From Paenibacillus polygoni (GTDB lineage Bacteria; Bacillota; Bacilli; Paenibacillales; Paenibacillaceae), in NCBI RefSeq assembly GCF_030263935.1, contig NZ_CP127162.1, forward strand, positions 1,559,501 to 1,623,500: a DNA stretch of 64,000 nt, read 5' to 3'. The position numbers and the translations under genes were made by a program. Under the pieces are notes generated by a model. It saw only the letters and a list, made by a program, of their open reading frames with translations, did not search any database and was not told where the DNA came from. Positions 53,944 through 62,679 of the stretch are shown here, one piece after another; within the stretch, counting starts at the first letter, position 1, and every line of letters starts with the position of its first letter.

Positions 53944-55365
53944 TTATGATGATTCTAAAGTAAACGATGCCAGACTGGCATTTCCCATTCCCTTGTATTG
54001 GAAATACAAGGCATGATCTCCGTCAGGAATGGTGATTTCGGCTGTATACGTCGTCCATATATTTGTGAAATCGATAGGAATAGATCCGAGTGAAGGACCG
54101 TTCCAATCCGTCTTTACTTCAAAACTTCCGCGGGCATAACCGCGAGTCTTGATTTTGACACGTTTTATTCCCTCGCAATGGAAGTACTTGAATCCGGCAA
54201 CAGCAGAATCCTGCATGTTGGCGATATAACCGACTTCTTCATCTCCGTCCTTACCGTCTTGAGTGATCTTTGGGAAACGGCCGTCCATCCAAGCACCAAA
54301 AGAGCCAGTATACAGTTCATCGATGTTTGTGAACAGATTGCAGGCCAAGTACGCCGGATATTCACCTTGGCCGATAAGTGGACCGCCGTTCGGGCCGCTT
54401 GTTGTGATCTCGACTTGCGGTATAGTACCGTCTTCAAGGAAGGAAATCGGTTCGAAACAGCCTTGGCGGCTAAAACTTGTCCCATTCGTGTGCCGGTGGT
54501 AGAATATGTACCATTGTTCATTTACTTCTACCATACCGCCATGATTGTTGCCTCCATAATACATAGGCTTATCTGCTGGCTTGTAGGTGTCCATATGCAG
54601 GTCATTGTTGCTAACGATAACGCCGCGATACATAAAATCTTTGGTCGGATGGTGACTAGTCGCATAGCACAATTCATGCATGACAACCGAGGAATAAACT
54701 ACATAGTACATATCGCCTCGCTTCCTGATGGAAGGTGCTTCAAAAAATTCATGCCCTTCAAAGCCAGTACCTTTGCTAAAGGGCTCACTTGGCACAATGA
54801 TGACGGGTTCTTCCTTAATCGTTAGCATATCCGGTCCGATCACGGTGGCCATTGCACCTTTGCGCGTCCGATCGCCTACTGCGCAAAACCCGGTATATAG
54901 ATAAACTTGATCTCCTTCCCATAAGACAGCTGGGTCAAATTGCGGCTGGTCACCCTCACGTTCGCCTAAACGTGTCCCATCTTCGTATTGTACGTATCCG
55001 TAGAACTCGTATTTGCCTGCAGGTGTATCGCAGACTGCGACGGAGACGACAGACACTTTATCTAGGACATAGTATAAATAATATCGTCCGTCTGGACCAA
55101 GGGTGACATCAGGTGCGTAGAGACACATATGTCCGTCTTGATTTAGCGGATCGTCCGTTTTTTCGTATATGACACCTTCATACCTCCAATCCGTCAAATG
55201 ATCAGCGGGTGCAGACCAACAAACATAATCGTTTAGACAGAAGGCGTGCCCGTTAAAGCGGTCATGCGAACCGTATACATAGACTCTATCCTGAAATAAA
55301 TGAGGTTCTCCATCAGGGACATATTCCCATGAAGGTAAATAAGGATTTACCCCTTGCTTTATCAT
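53944..55365 (-). CDS. Glycoside hydrolase family 43 protein, intracellular
   Basis: 473 aa. Residues 1-330 are a five-bladed propeller of GH43: general base candidate D18 in YVPDGEP, D86 in YAPDV (pKa modulator) and general acid E209 in FEAPS. A CBM6-like beta-sandwich follows (about 345-473, FKYFHCEGIKRVKIKTRGYA and YFQYKGMGNASLASF). Such enzymes remove arabinose or xylose from oligosaccharides. There is no signal peptide, so it acts on imported fragments. GAGGAGCGG precedes the ATG. The neighbouring secreted CE1 esterase on the same strand fits plant cell-wall degradation. Confidence 0.88.
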   Translation of the reverse strand: MIKQGVNPYLPSWEYVPDGEPHLFQDRVYVYGSHDRFNGHAFCLNDYVCWSAPADHLTDWRYEGVIYEKTDDPLNQDGHMCLYAPDVTLGPDGRYYLYYVLDKVSVVSVAVCDTPAGKYEFYGYVQYEDGTRLGEREGDQPQFDPAVLWEGDQVYLYTGFCAVGDRTRKGAMATVIGPDMLTIKEEPVIIVPSEPFSKGTGFEGHEFFEAPSIRKRGDMYYVVYSSVVMHELCYATSHHPTKDFMYRGVIVSNNDLHMDTYKPADKPMYYGGNNHGGMVEVNEQWYIFYHRHTNGTSFSRQGCFEPISFLEDGTIPQVEITTSGPNGGPLIGQGEYPAYLACNLFTNIDELYTGSFGAWMDGRFPKITQDGKDGDEEVGYIANMQDSAVAGFKYFHCEGIKRVKIKTRGYARGSFEVKTDWNGPSLGSIPIDFTNIWTTYTAEITIPDGDHALYFQYKGMGNASLASFTLESS

Positions 55366-55486
55366 AAGTGTTCCGCTCCTCTAGACATGCTAATATTTGA
55401 AGTTGAATTTAAAGATAAGGGTATGATTGACCAGGGTATGATCGGCGAATCAATCTAATCTATGTAACTATTCTTGATTATTTGTT

Positions 55487-55515
55487 ACAGCTCAGGATAA
55501 TGAATCCTGAGCTGT
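55487..55515 (-). terminator. Terminator after the esterase gene
   Basis: ACAGCTCAGGAT and ATCCTGAGCTGT form a perfect 12-bp stem with a 5-base loop. The minus-strand T-run is weak. The rest of the gap 55366-55559 has no gene. Confidence 0.7.
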
Positions 55516-55559
55516 TATTAGAATCGTGGATGAAATCGTAGGAAATCGACAACGATTGT

Positions 55560-57446
55560 CTAATTACTAAATAGGTCTGGCAAAATATTATAAATATATT
55601 GGTTCTGCCAGTTCCAAGCATGTGTGCCGCTATCGGCTGCCATGAAGTAAAAATTCCCTTTCTTTGTATCCGATGAATAGATGAAGACATCCGTTAATTT
55701 TTTCATCGCATCAATTTGAGGCTTTAAGTTCGGATATGCGATATCAAGCTTACCGGTGGCACTGAAGATGTAGTAGTCCTGCAGCTTATATCCGGATTTT
55801 TTTGCCACATTGGCAAGGTACTCTGCAGTTTTCTCCGGTTGAAGACCGCCTCCGCGCTGTTCAATGACCCAGCTGTCACCACTTAACGGTATATAATATT
55901 TGAAATAGTCTAGGGCATGGATGAAGGTATACCATGTCGTGACGGACCCCATAGAGAAACCGCCGAACGCTCGGTGCTCCCGAGAATTTTTCAAATCTTC
56001 TAAACTCCCTGATTTGGCATAGGTGTTGTACTTTTTCTCCACTAAAGGAACAATGGTGTCGATTAGCTCCTCATGGAATAGCGCAACATCATTCTTACCG
56101 CCATTAAAGGTAGGCGTCACCACGATAAGAGGTTCAATATCTCCTAAGGCAATCATATTATCTAAAATTTTCTTCAATTCTTTGCTCTGCCCAGGACCGC
56201 CGAAGAGGAGATCTTCGTTCTCTCCGCCGCCATGCATCATGTAGAGAACATTGTATTTCTTATCTGTAGCGGAAGCATCATAACCATAAGGAAGATAAAC
56301 GTTTAATTTTTTATCGTCCATACCGTCCTTTACATTCGGTGTTTTGTAGTGGATGCTTTCAATTTTTCCTGACTTGGTGTTTTCGGCTCGATAAGCATTT
56401 GGAAGCGGCTTGAAGTATTTTTCATTCGCGGCTTCTTCCGTCATCTCAAGCTTGCTGATTGCACTTGTAATTGCAGCATACTGACTGTCAATTTGTTCTT
56501 GGGTAATCTTTTGACCAATGAGAACGCTTTCAGTCACTACGTTAGTAAGAGCATCGGTTACCAAATTCGCATTCTTATAAAGCTTGAAATCAAGCTGTAG
56601 TGCATTTTTAACTAAGCTAAACAGATCATATGGATTTAATCCGCTGACATCTTTTTTTGCCTTTCCAGTAAGGAGAATTTCCCCGAATTTCGATGGATCA
56701 TTCCAGGCAGTTTCTGTTGCGTCAAACAAATTTAAGGAACCTATACGCTCCGTTCCTACCGCATCGTTAATTTGTAATTCAATGCCAAGCACTTTTCCGT
56801 TTTCTGGTTTTGTCTTCAGCGCAATTCTTGTTTCAATTACATAACCGTCCTTCACTTTTTTCGCTGCTGTATAGTACAGGTTTGGATCTCCGTTATCCAC
56901 GGATAATGCATTCTCATAATTGACGCGGATATGCAAATCTTCTGCGCCATAGTCTGTCGTTTTGTCATTGTTCTCGTCCAGAAATACTTCCACCGAATCT
57001 TGCATGTGAGGGGTTCCAGATTGAACAGACAGATTCTTATCTTTGACTTCTGCTAGAATGTATAACGCGCGGTCATCCCATAATGCTTTAAATGTAGCGG
57101 AAGTATCTATGTTAGCGGATACATGTTTAGGTGATACAGAATGTGCTTTATTCCAGATCGGATCAATTTTTCCGTCAATGACGGGGGAACCGAATTGAGC
57201 CACCATTCTTCCTTTAGAATCCAAACCATTCGTACCCACAGATATTTTGCCAGGATCTGTTTTCACGGGAGCCTCCTTATTTACGGATTTTGTTACGAGA
57301 ACGTCATTTTGTGTAAATGCAGGTTCTGCCTTAACTGCAGCTGCAGAGATATCAGGTAATGAGCCGAGTGATAACATAAATACCAAGGATCCAACAGTCA
57401 ACATTTTCGTAATGGGATGAAGCAGTAGCCCTATACCATTCTTCAA
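55560..57446 (-). CDS. Secreted CE1-type esterase with CBM9-like domain
   Basis: 628 aa. A signal peptide (about 1-36, ending DISAAAV) leads to a CBM9-like carbohydrate-binding/DOMON domain (about 70-255: IDGKIDPIWNKA, WDDRALYILAEVKD, DSVEVFLDENN). A linker (about 260-350) precedes an esterase D-type alpha/beta hydrolase (about 360-625), with YMMHGGGENE as oxyanion region, nucleophile serine in GFSMGS (about 496), and His in GTHAWNW. This is the layout of acetylxylan or feruloyl esterases of plant xylan degradation. The TTG start follows AAGGAGGAG. Confidence 0.87.
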   Translation of the reverse strand: MKNGIGLLLHPITKMLTVGSLVFMLSLGSLPDISAAAVKAEPAFTQNDVLVTKSVNKEAPVKTDPGKISVGTNGLDSKGRMVAQFGSPVIDGKIDPIWNKAHSVSPKHVSANIDTSATFKALWDDRALYILAEVKDKNLSVQSGTPHMQDSVEVFLDENNDKTTDYGAEDLHIRVNYENALSVDNGDPNLYYTAAKKVKDGYVIETRIALKTKPENGKVLGIELQINDAVGTERIGSLNLFDATETAWNDPSKFGEILLTGKAKKDVSGLNPYDLFSLVKNALQLDFKLYKNANLVTDALTNVVTESVLIGQKITQEQIDSQYAAITSAISKLEMTEEAANEKYFKPLPNAYRAENTKSGKIESIHYKTPNVKDGMDDKKLNVYLPYGYDASATDKKYNVLYMMHGGGENEDLLFGGPGQSKELKKILDNMIALGDIEPLIVVTPTFNGGKNDVALFHEELIDTIVPLVEKKYNTYAKSGSLEDLKNSREHRAFGGFSMGSVTTWYTFIHALDYFKYYIPLSGDSWVIEQRGGGLQPEKTAEYLANVAKKSGYKLQDYYIFSATGKLDIAYPNLKPQIDAMKKLTDVFIYSSDTKKGNFYFMAADSGTHAWNWQNQYIYNILPDLFSN

Positions 57447-57814
57447 AAGTTCTCCTCCTTTTCAATGTAATCATTAGACTGGCTTCTGACTTTTTATCTT
57501 TCCTATAGTACTCACATCCTTTTGCTTTATATTTAATGTTCGTTTCTGAGAGAATTTAACGTTAATTATAGAAAATGTCAATATCATCTTAGCATGATGT
57601 TTGTTATATGTGGAGTGAGAAAAGTTGTAATAAAACTAAAATAAGTTCGATTTAATTCCTCCTAAAATAGAATACAAATTGTATAAAAATAAGAAATAAA
57701 ACAGTAAATAAAAAAATGTCGAAAAAGAGAAAAAAATGTCTTTTTTTATGAAGAAAATACCATTACAATAAGATGGCAATGTGACAATGATCATTATTTA
57801 GTAGGACAGCAATT
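57447..57814. other. AT-rich divergent intergenic region
   Basis: 368 bp between the esterase and the glycine-rich protein gene. 57590-57780 is strongly AT-rich, with A- and T-tracts and two copies of AAAAAAATGTC about 22 bp apart. No promoter matches convincingly. Confidence 0.5.
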
Positions 57815-60800
57815 TTGGATTACATAAGAGCGGCCATGTCACAATTTTATATTATGGAGGAAGAGCCGCAGATGGGTGTTATGGAAATTACCGGACAGTC
57901 TTTGTATTCCGGTGTGCAGCGAGGCAAAAAAGAAGAATGGATTTATTTAACGGCTGCAGATTTAATTTTGAACCAGGATTATTTTTCCGATGTAACAGCT
58001 CACTACTTAATTCAGGCGGATACGATTCATTTTGCCGGATCATTGACTTTACCCGGGCGTAATCTAACCTTGAATGCTAGAGTGATCTCTTCGGATGGAG
58101 AGGTTTCGATCAGTACATCAGGAACCCCTGTCCCTATAGAGAAGGACTTTGTTAGGCAGCCTAAGGCTAATTCAGGAGATATGGCTGTCAGAAGCGGAGA
58201 CAACGGTGGCAATGGCGATGATGGTTTTGCTGGAGGAGACGGGATGTCCGGCGGTCATATCGTACTTGTAGCAGAACGTTTCGACTTGCAAGGTCAATTA
58301 AAGCTTTCGGCAAGTGGCAGCAACGGGGGACGTGGACAAGACGGAGGAGACGGTATGAACGGCCGTGATGGAGAGAATGGAAGAGACGCGGAAACCCATT
58401 GGTTTTCATCAGATGACTCCTCGGAACCCGGTAAAGATGGAGGTAATGGAGGCAAAGCCGGTAATGCTGGGCGCTCAGGAAATGGAGGAAATGCTGGGCA
58501 TATTTTTGTCGGGTATGTATCTGATTGTGCAGAACAAAAAATCACAATGGAAAGTCAACCCGGAGTTGCCGGAGCTCCTACCCATCCAGGAAAATTTGGT
58601 ACCGGAGCTAGGGGCGGAATAGGAGGTCGTAAATTTAAAGTTGTCACCGGAAGAACAACCGCGGTCAAAATAGTAAGCCAAGAGAGGGAGCCAAGCGGTT
58701 CAAACGGCAAAGATGGGGATCCGGGAATTTACGCCGCTAATCCTGTTGACGGTCAGCCCGCTAACACTGGAGTTTTTCAATTACAGTATGGACAATTTTA
58801 TGGAGTAAAAGTAGACAAAACAGAGATTTACACGGATTTTTCGACGCTCGATTTAGAGTCGGCCTTAAGTGCTTCGCTCGAACGACAGATGTTAACCCTC
58901 AATAAAGCAGGACTCGCTTATCTTACAGGCAGTGAGGAAAAACTCGAAGAGGCAGCTATTCTTCTAAATTGGTTGCTTGAAACAACGCCTGATGAGACTT
59001 GGTTCGATTCGATTCGAGCTTTAGACTCCTATTCCTCTTTGCAAAAGAGTATGTTGGATACTTCTATTCAGTGGTTCTCTCTACGTAATAAGGCAATTAT
59101 TTTGCTATCACAGTTGGGACAAGGGCTAGACTACTTTGGACATCCTTGGAACTGGGTACCACTCATGCCGCTGGACAAATATCAGGATCTAGGCAGTAAC
59201 CTTATTAATGCTGCTCAGCAAGCTGAAACTCTATATCTTGATTATCTAAAGGCCGAAAATGATCAAAGAGGCCGAGTGAAGATACTAAGGGATGCTATGA
59301 GTGTTGCGGAGAAACGGATTAATGACTTGGAAGATCAAAGGCAAAAATCGATTGTTGATGGAGAACGATTCGTATCTGAAGCGAGCGAGCTATATGAAAG
59401 CATATCATCCAATGAAAAGAATCTACAGAACGTAGCAGAAGAATTTGTAGAAGAGTTAAGATCGAAGCTTGCGATGGATTCCCTTAAGGCTACCTTTGAT
59501 CTGGTCGTTAACGGAGTTGCGCTGGTAACCAACGTTACACCTGCTCTAACTGCACTAAAAACAGGCGGGGCCATCGCTTCAGCTGTGAGCAACTATTGGA
59601 ATACCGGAAAAACGATTGTGATTGATGATACTTTCAAAAGCGATAAGACCATAGCAAAAGAGAAAAAAGAAAAAGAAGAGGAACTTTCTAAATCACTGAA
59701 GAATGTAAGCACTGTTTTCTCTTCCGGTCTCGGTGTATTAAAGAGTGGTGCCGAACTGGTTGATCTGCTAGGGCAGATCGAAGAGGCGCGTGATTCCTTT
59801 GGTTATAGATCATCGATGCTTACAATGTCGCGTGAGCAGTTTGACGATATGCTAAAGCCAGTCTATGGAAAAATGCCTGAGGATAAAGTCGATGGATACC
59901 GCAAAGCTTTTAATCAATATCTTAACGTTGTCGAAGACTATCAAAGTAAAACCCAATCCATTAAAGCAAAACATTTAGAGGAAGCAAGACTGTTTGCCGA
60001 AATAGAGCAGCGGCGAGCAGACGAAGACCGCATCAAACAGGCGATTGGAGATGATCTGGATGCCAGTCTGCCGTTATTTCATACATATATACTAGATCTT
60101 TATAACGGATTGAAGCTAGCTTTAACTGACTTCCTATATCAAGAATATCAGGCTTATCGATATTTGGTTCTTAGCAAGGACCTTTTCCCATCGATTCGGG
60201 ATAGTCATGTAGCTGAGCTCAGTCGCATCCATGCTGAAATCACAGTGAAATTAAAAGATGCGTTAAATGCTTCAGAAAATCCAGTACAGCCATTCAAAAA
60301 TGTAACTATTATTTTCAATGAAGAATCCTTCCCAGAACAGTTCGAAGCGTTACGTGAACACAAACCGGCCTTTTTCCCTTTGTCTATAGATAATCAACTC
60401 ATACGGGAGAAAATTGCAGGTAAAGCGCACATGATGGTTAGTGATTGTCATGTTCAATTGCCTGGAGCCCGGCATTCGGTGGGGAGTATTCATACGGAAT
60501 ATACCCACTATGGTCATTCAACGTTTCTGAATTTATATGGTGAGCGGTTTGATTTTGTTCATAATAAAAGCCATGGTTTCTATGAATATGAAGTAACACC
60601 CGAAGAAGAAAATGGAATTACAGGTGTATCTGCTGAAAAAATAATCAACCAATCCGGCGGAGCAGTAGGTGATGGGACTACCCGAATCATGCCAGGTTTA
60701 CTATCCCTCTGGTCTATTGAGGTACCGCTAGAGGATCGAAGCGGATGCAAGCTGAACGAAGACGTTAATCTAAATGATGTTAAGAAAATCGTAATGACCT

Positions 60801-60988
60801 TGGCCGGAAAAGCAGAAGCTTATGCTCCTAAGAATCTATCCGGCAAATTGAGTGCTTTTGCTGTGCCAAAACCTATGAATAGTAGTGACATATTCGCTGA
60901 TAATGAAATGTTCAGCCTGCCAGGAATAGAACCAGATGCTGTAACTGTCGAGGAGAAATTACCTGATTCAATTGTTATAGAACTATAA
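57815..60988 (+). CDS. Large glycine-rich and coiled-coil protein, unknown function
   Basis: 1057 aa, unrecognised as a whole. Residues 40-110 are beta-rich (IQADTIHFAGSLTLPGRNL). Residues 121-310 are Gly-rich with collagen-like GxxG runs (GDNGGNGDDGFAGG, GRDGENGRD, GKDGGNGGKAG). Residues 345-560 are helical, with a coiled coil near 470-555. About 560-600 is a hydrophobic stretch (VVNGVALVTNVTPALTALK) that could insert in a membrane, followed by a lysine/glutamate helix and more coiled coil (700-745). The C-terminal 200 residues are beta-rich (QLPGARHSVGSIHTEYTHYG), loosely like the receptor-binding end of TcA-type toxins. There is no signal peptide. The TTG start has AGTAGGA; ATG 57872 with GGAGG is an alternative. 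It is first in a five-gene unit. Confidence 0.75.
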   Translation: MDYIRAAMSQFYIMEEEPQMGVMEITGQSLYSGVQRGKKEEWIYLTAADLILNQDYFSDVTAHYLIQADTIHFAGSLTLPGRNLTLNARVISSDGEVSISTSGTPVPIEKDFVRQPKANSGDMAVRSGDNGGNGDDGFAGGDGMSGGHIVLVAERFDLQGQLKLSASGSNGGRGQDGGDGMNGRDGENGRDAETHWFSSDDSSEPGKDGGNGGKAGNAGRSGNGGNAGHIFVGYVSDCAEQKITMESQPGVAGAPTHPGKFGTGARGGIGGRKFKVVTGRTTAVKIVSQEREPSGSNGKDGDPGIYAANPVDGQPANTGVFQLQYGQFYGVKVDKTEIYTDFSTLDLESALSASLERQMLTLNKAGLAYLTGSEEKLEEAAILLNWLLETTPDETWFDSIRALDSYSSLQKSMLDTSIQWFSLRNKAIILLSQLGQGLDYFGHPWNWVPLMPLDKYQDLGSNLINAAQQAETLYLDYLKAENDQRGRVKILRDAMSVAEKRINDLEDQRQKSIVDGERFVSEASELYESISSNEKNLQNVAEEFVEELRSKLAMDSLKATFDLVVNGVALVTNVTPALTALKTGGAIASAVSNYWNTGKTIVIDDTFKSDKTIAKEKKEKEEELSKSLKNVSTVFSSGLGVLKSGAELVDLLGQIEEARDSFGYRSSMLTMSREQFDDMLKPVYGKMPEDKVDGYRKAFNQYLNVVEDYQSKTQSIKAKHLEEARLFAEIEQRRADEDRIKQAIGDDLDASLPLFHTYILDLYNGLKLALTDFLYQEYQAYRYLVLSKDLFPSIRDSHVAELSRIHAEITVKLKDALNASENPVQPFKNVTIIFNEESFPEQFEALREHKPAFFPLSIDNQLIREKIAGKAHMMVSDCHVQLPGARHSVGSIHTEYTHYGHSTFLNLYGERFDFVHNKSHGFYEYEVTPEEENGITGVSAEKIINQSGGAVGDGTTRIMPGLLSLWSIEVPLEDRSGCKLNEDVNLNDVKKIVMTLAGKAEAYAPKNLSGKLSAFAVPKPMNSSDIFADNEMFSLPGIEPDAVTVEEKLPDSIVIEL

Positions 60989-61016
60989 GCCTCAGAACAG
61001 AAAAAGGAGATCTCGG

Positions 61017-61535
61017 ATGAGTGATCAATATGTTGGCGAAATTCGTATGTTTGCAGGCAATTATTCTCCTAAAGGATGGGCTTTTTGCGATGGTGCGATT
61101 CTCCCTATTACAGGTAATGAGAGTCTCTACTCAATCATTGGAGTAACGTATGGCGGGGATGGAACAACTAATTTTAAATTGCCTGATTTGAGAGGGAGAC
61201 TGCCTCTTCATAAAGGAACCAATAGTAAAAGTGGCACCGAATATACAATGGGTCAAACAGGAGGGACGGAGACGGTCGCTTTAACTTTAGCGCAGTTACC
61301 AGCGCATACCCACATTGTTAATGCTGAATCTACTGCAGGAATTATAGGCGATCCGAAAAATGCATTTTGGGCAGCTAGCGCGTCAAAACAGTATTCGGCA
61401 GATAAGAATCCTACTGGACTTATGAATACAGCATCCGTTTCATCAACCGGTGGAAGCAGCCCGCATAACAATTTGATGCCTTATTTACCCGTTTCCTTTA
61501 TTATTGCGCTTCAAGGCCTATATCCGTCACAATGA
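61017..61535 (+). CDS. Tail-collar (MdpB-like) protein 1
   Basis: 172 aa. A phage tail collar/microcystin-dependent family domain: YVGEIRMFAGNYSPKGWAFC, GVTYGGDGTTNFKLPDLRGR, LPAHTHIV and HNNLMPYLPVSFIIALQG. In phages such domains sit on tail fibres; stand-alone bacterial copies of unknown role are common. No signal peptide. AAAGGAGATC precedes the ATG, 28 bp after the large protein gene. Confidence 0.88.
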   Translation: MSDQYVGEIRMFAGNYSPKGWAFCDGAILPITGNESLYSIIGVTYGGDGTTNFKLPDLRGRLPLHKGTNSKSGTEYTMGQTGGTETVALTLAQLPAHTHIVNAESTAGIIGDPKNAFWAASASKQYSADKNPTGLMNTASVSSTGGSSPHNNLMPYLPVSFIIALQGLYPSQ

Positions 61536-61564
61536 TAATTAATAAAGAGTAGGAGATTAAAAAG

Positions 61565-62068
61565 ATGGCAGAACCCTTTATAGGTGAAATTCGCCTATTC
61601 GCTTTTGCGTATGGAAACCCTCCACAAGGCTGGGCGGAATGTAACGGACAAATACTTCAAACTTCACAAAATCAAGCTTTGTCTGCTTTATTAGGTGATC
61701 GTTTCGGTGGGGAAGCCCCTAAGACGTTTGCGCTTCCCGATCTTCGAGGCCGTGTACCTCTCGGGGCAGTTAATCAAAATACAACAACTCCTTATGGCGG
61801 AGAAGAAACACATACATTAACAACAAATGAAATGCCGCAGCATACACACGATGCTTCCGCCGCTTCTGACGGCGTAACTGCTAATTCGAATAATGCTACT
61901 TGGGGGACGTCTGCCGACATAACCCCTTATTCAGCTCAGACTGATAAAGTGATGTCCAGTGAAGCTTTAACAATGGTAGGAAATAGTGAGGCTCACTCGA
62001 ATATGCAGCCCTACCTTGTAGTGAATTATTGTATTGCTACAACGGGTATTTGGCCATCGAGAGGATAA
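61565..62068 (+). CDS. Tail-collar (MdpB-like) protein 2
   Basis: 167 aa, a paralogue of the flanking genes: FIGEIRLFAFAYGNPPQGWAE, LLGDRFGGEAPKTFALPDLRGR, MPQHTHDA and HSNMQPYLVVNYCIATTG. It is the most divergent of the three (Ala-Phe-Ala-Tyr insertion, Val-Val-Asn-Tyr at the end). The ATG is preceded by TAGGAG. It is 29 bp after copy 1. Confidence 0.87.
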   Translation: MAEPFIGEIRLFAFAYGNPPQGWAECNGQILQTSQNQALSALLGDRFGGEAPKTFALPDLRGRVPLGAVNQNTTTPYGGEETHTLTTNEMPQHTHDASAASDGVTANSNNATWGTSADITPYSAQTDKVMSSEALTMVGNSEAHSNMQPYLVVNYCIATTGIWPSRG

Positions 62069-62083
62069 TGAGGAGGAAGTCTT

Positions 62084-62614
62084 ATGGACCCGTATGTAGG
62101 AGAAATCCGTTTATTTGCAGGCACATATGCACCAGTGGACTGGGCGTTATGTGATGGACAGATTCTGCAAATTCAAGAGAATACATTATTGTTTAGTGTG
62201 ATTGGAAACCAATTTGGAGGAGATGGAAAGACAACCTTTCAGCTTCCCGATCTTCGCGGAAGAGCGCCTATGCATTCGGGACAAGGCATCGGTTTATCCC
62301 CTCGAGCATTTGGAAAAGCAGACGGAGAAGCTCTGGTTACGCTGCTAGAAACGGAAATGCCAAGTCACAGCCATACTCCGCAAACTCAGCCCGCGGGCAG
62401 TGCATTAAGCCCTGATGGAGCAGTATGGACTTCAACTTCAAAAATTGGGAAGAAAGCCGCGCCAAAGTATTATTCCAATACGCCTTCCGTACCTATGAAT
62501 CCGCTCGCGATTGGTATTACAGGTGGATCGCAGCCGCACAATAATATGCAGCCTTATACAGAGCTTAATTTTATTATAGCCTTGCAAGGTGTTTTTCCTG
62601 AAAAAACATCCTAA
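62084..62614 (+). CDS. Tail-collar (MdpB-like) protein 3
   Basis: 176 aa: YVGEIRLFAGTYAPVDWALC, VIGNQFGGDGKTTFQLPDLR, MPSHSHTP and HNNMQPYTELNFIIALQG. Same domain and orientation as copies 1 and 2; GAGGAGGAAG precedes the ATG 15 bp after copy 2. A trimeric fibre tip is the structural expectation of the family. Confidence 0.87.
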   Translation: MDPYVGEIRLFAGTYAPVDWALCDGQILQIQENTLLFSVIGNQFGGDGKTTFQLPDLRGRAPMHSGQGIGLSPRAFGKADGEALVTLLETEMPSHSHTPQTQPAGSALSPDGAVWTSTSKIGKKAAPKYYSNTPSVPMNPLAIGITGGSQPHNNMQPYTELNFIIALQGVFPEKTS

Positions 62615-62679
62615 GGATTACGAATTTTGAGCGTTACATCTCAATTTTATTTGAGAAATTTATAGCAAAGGACAGATTT

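Noticed and set aside
57815..62614. Complete prophage or contractile injection system
   Set aside because: Only collar-type fibre domains are present. No sheath, tube, baseplate, tape measure, capsid or terminase genes are seen within the window.
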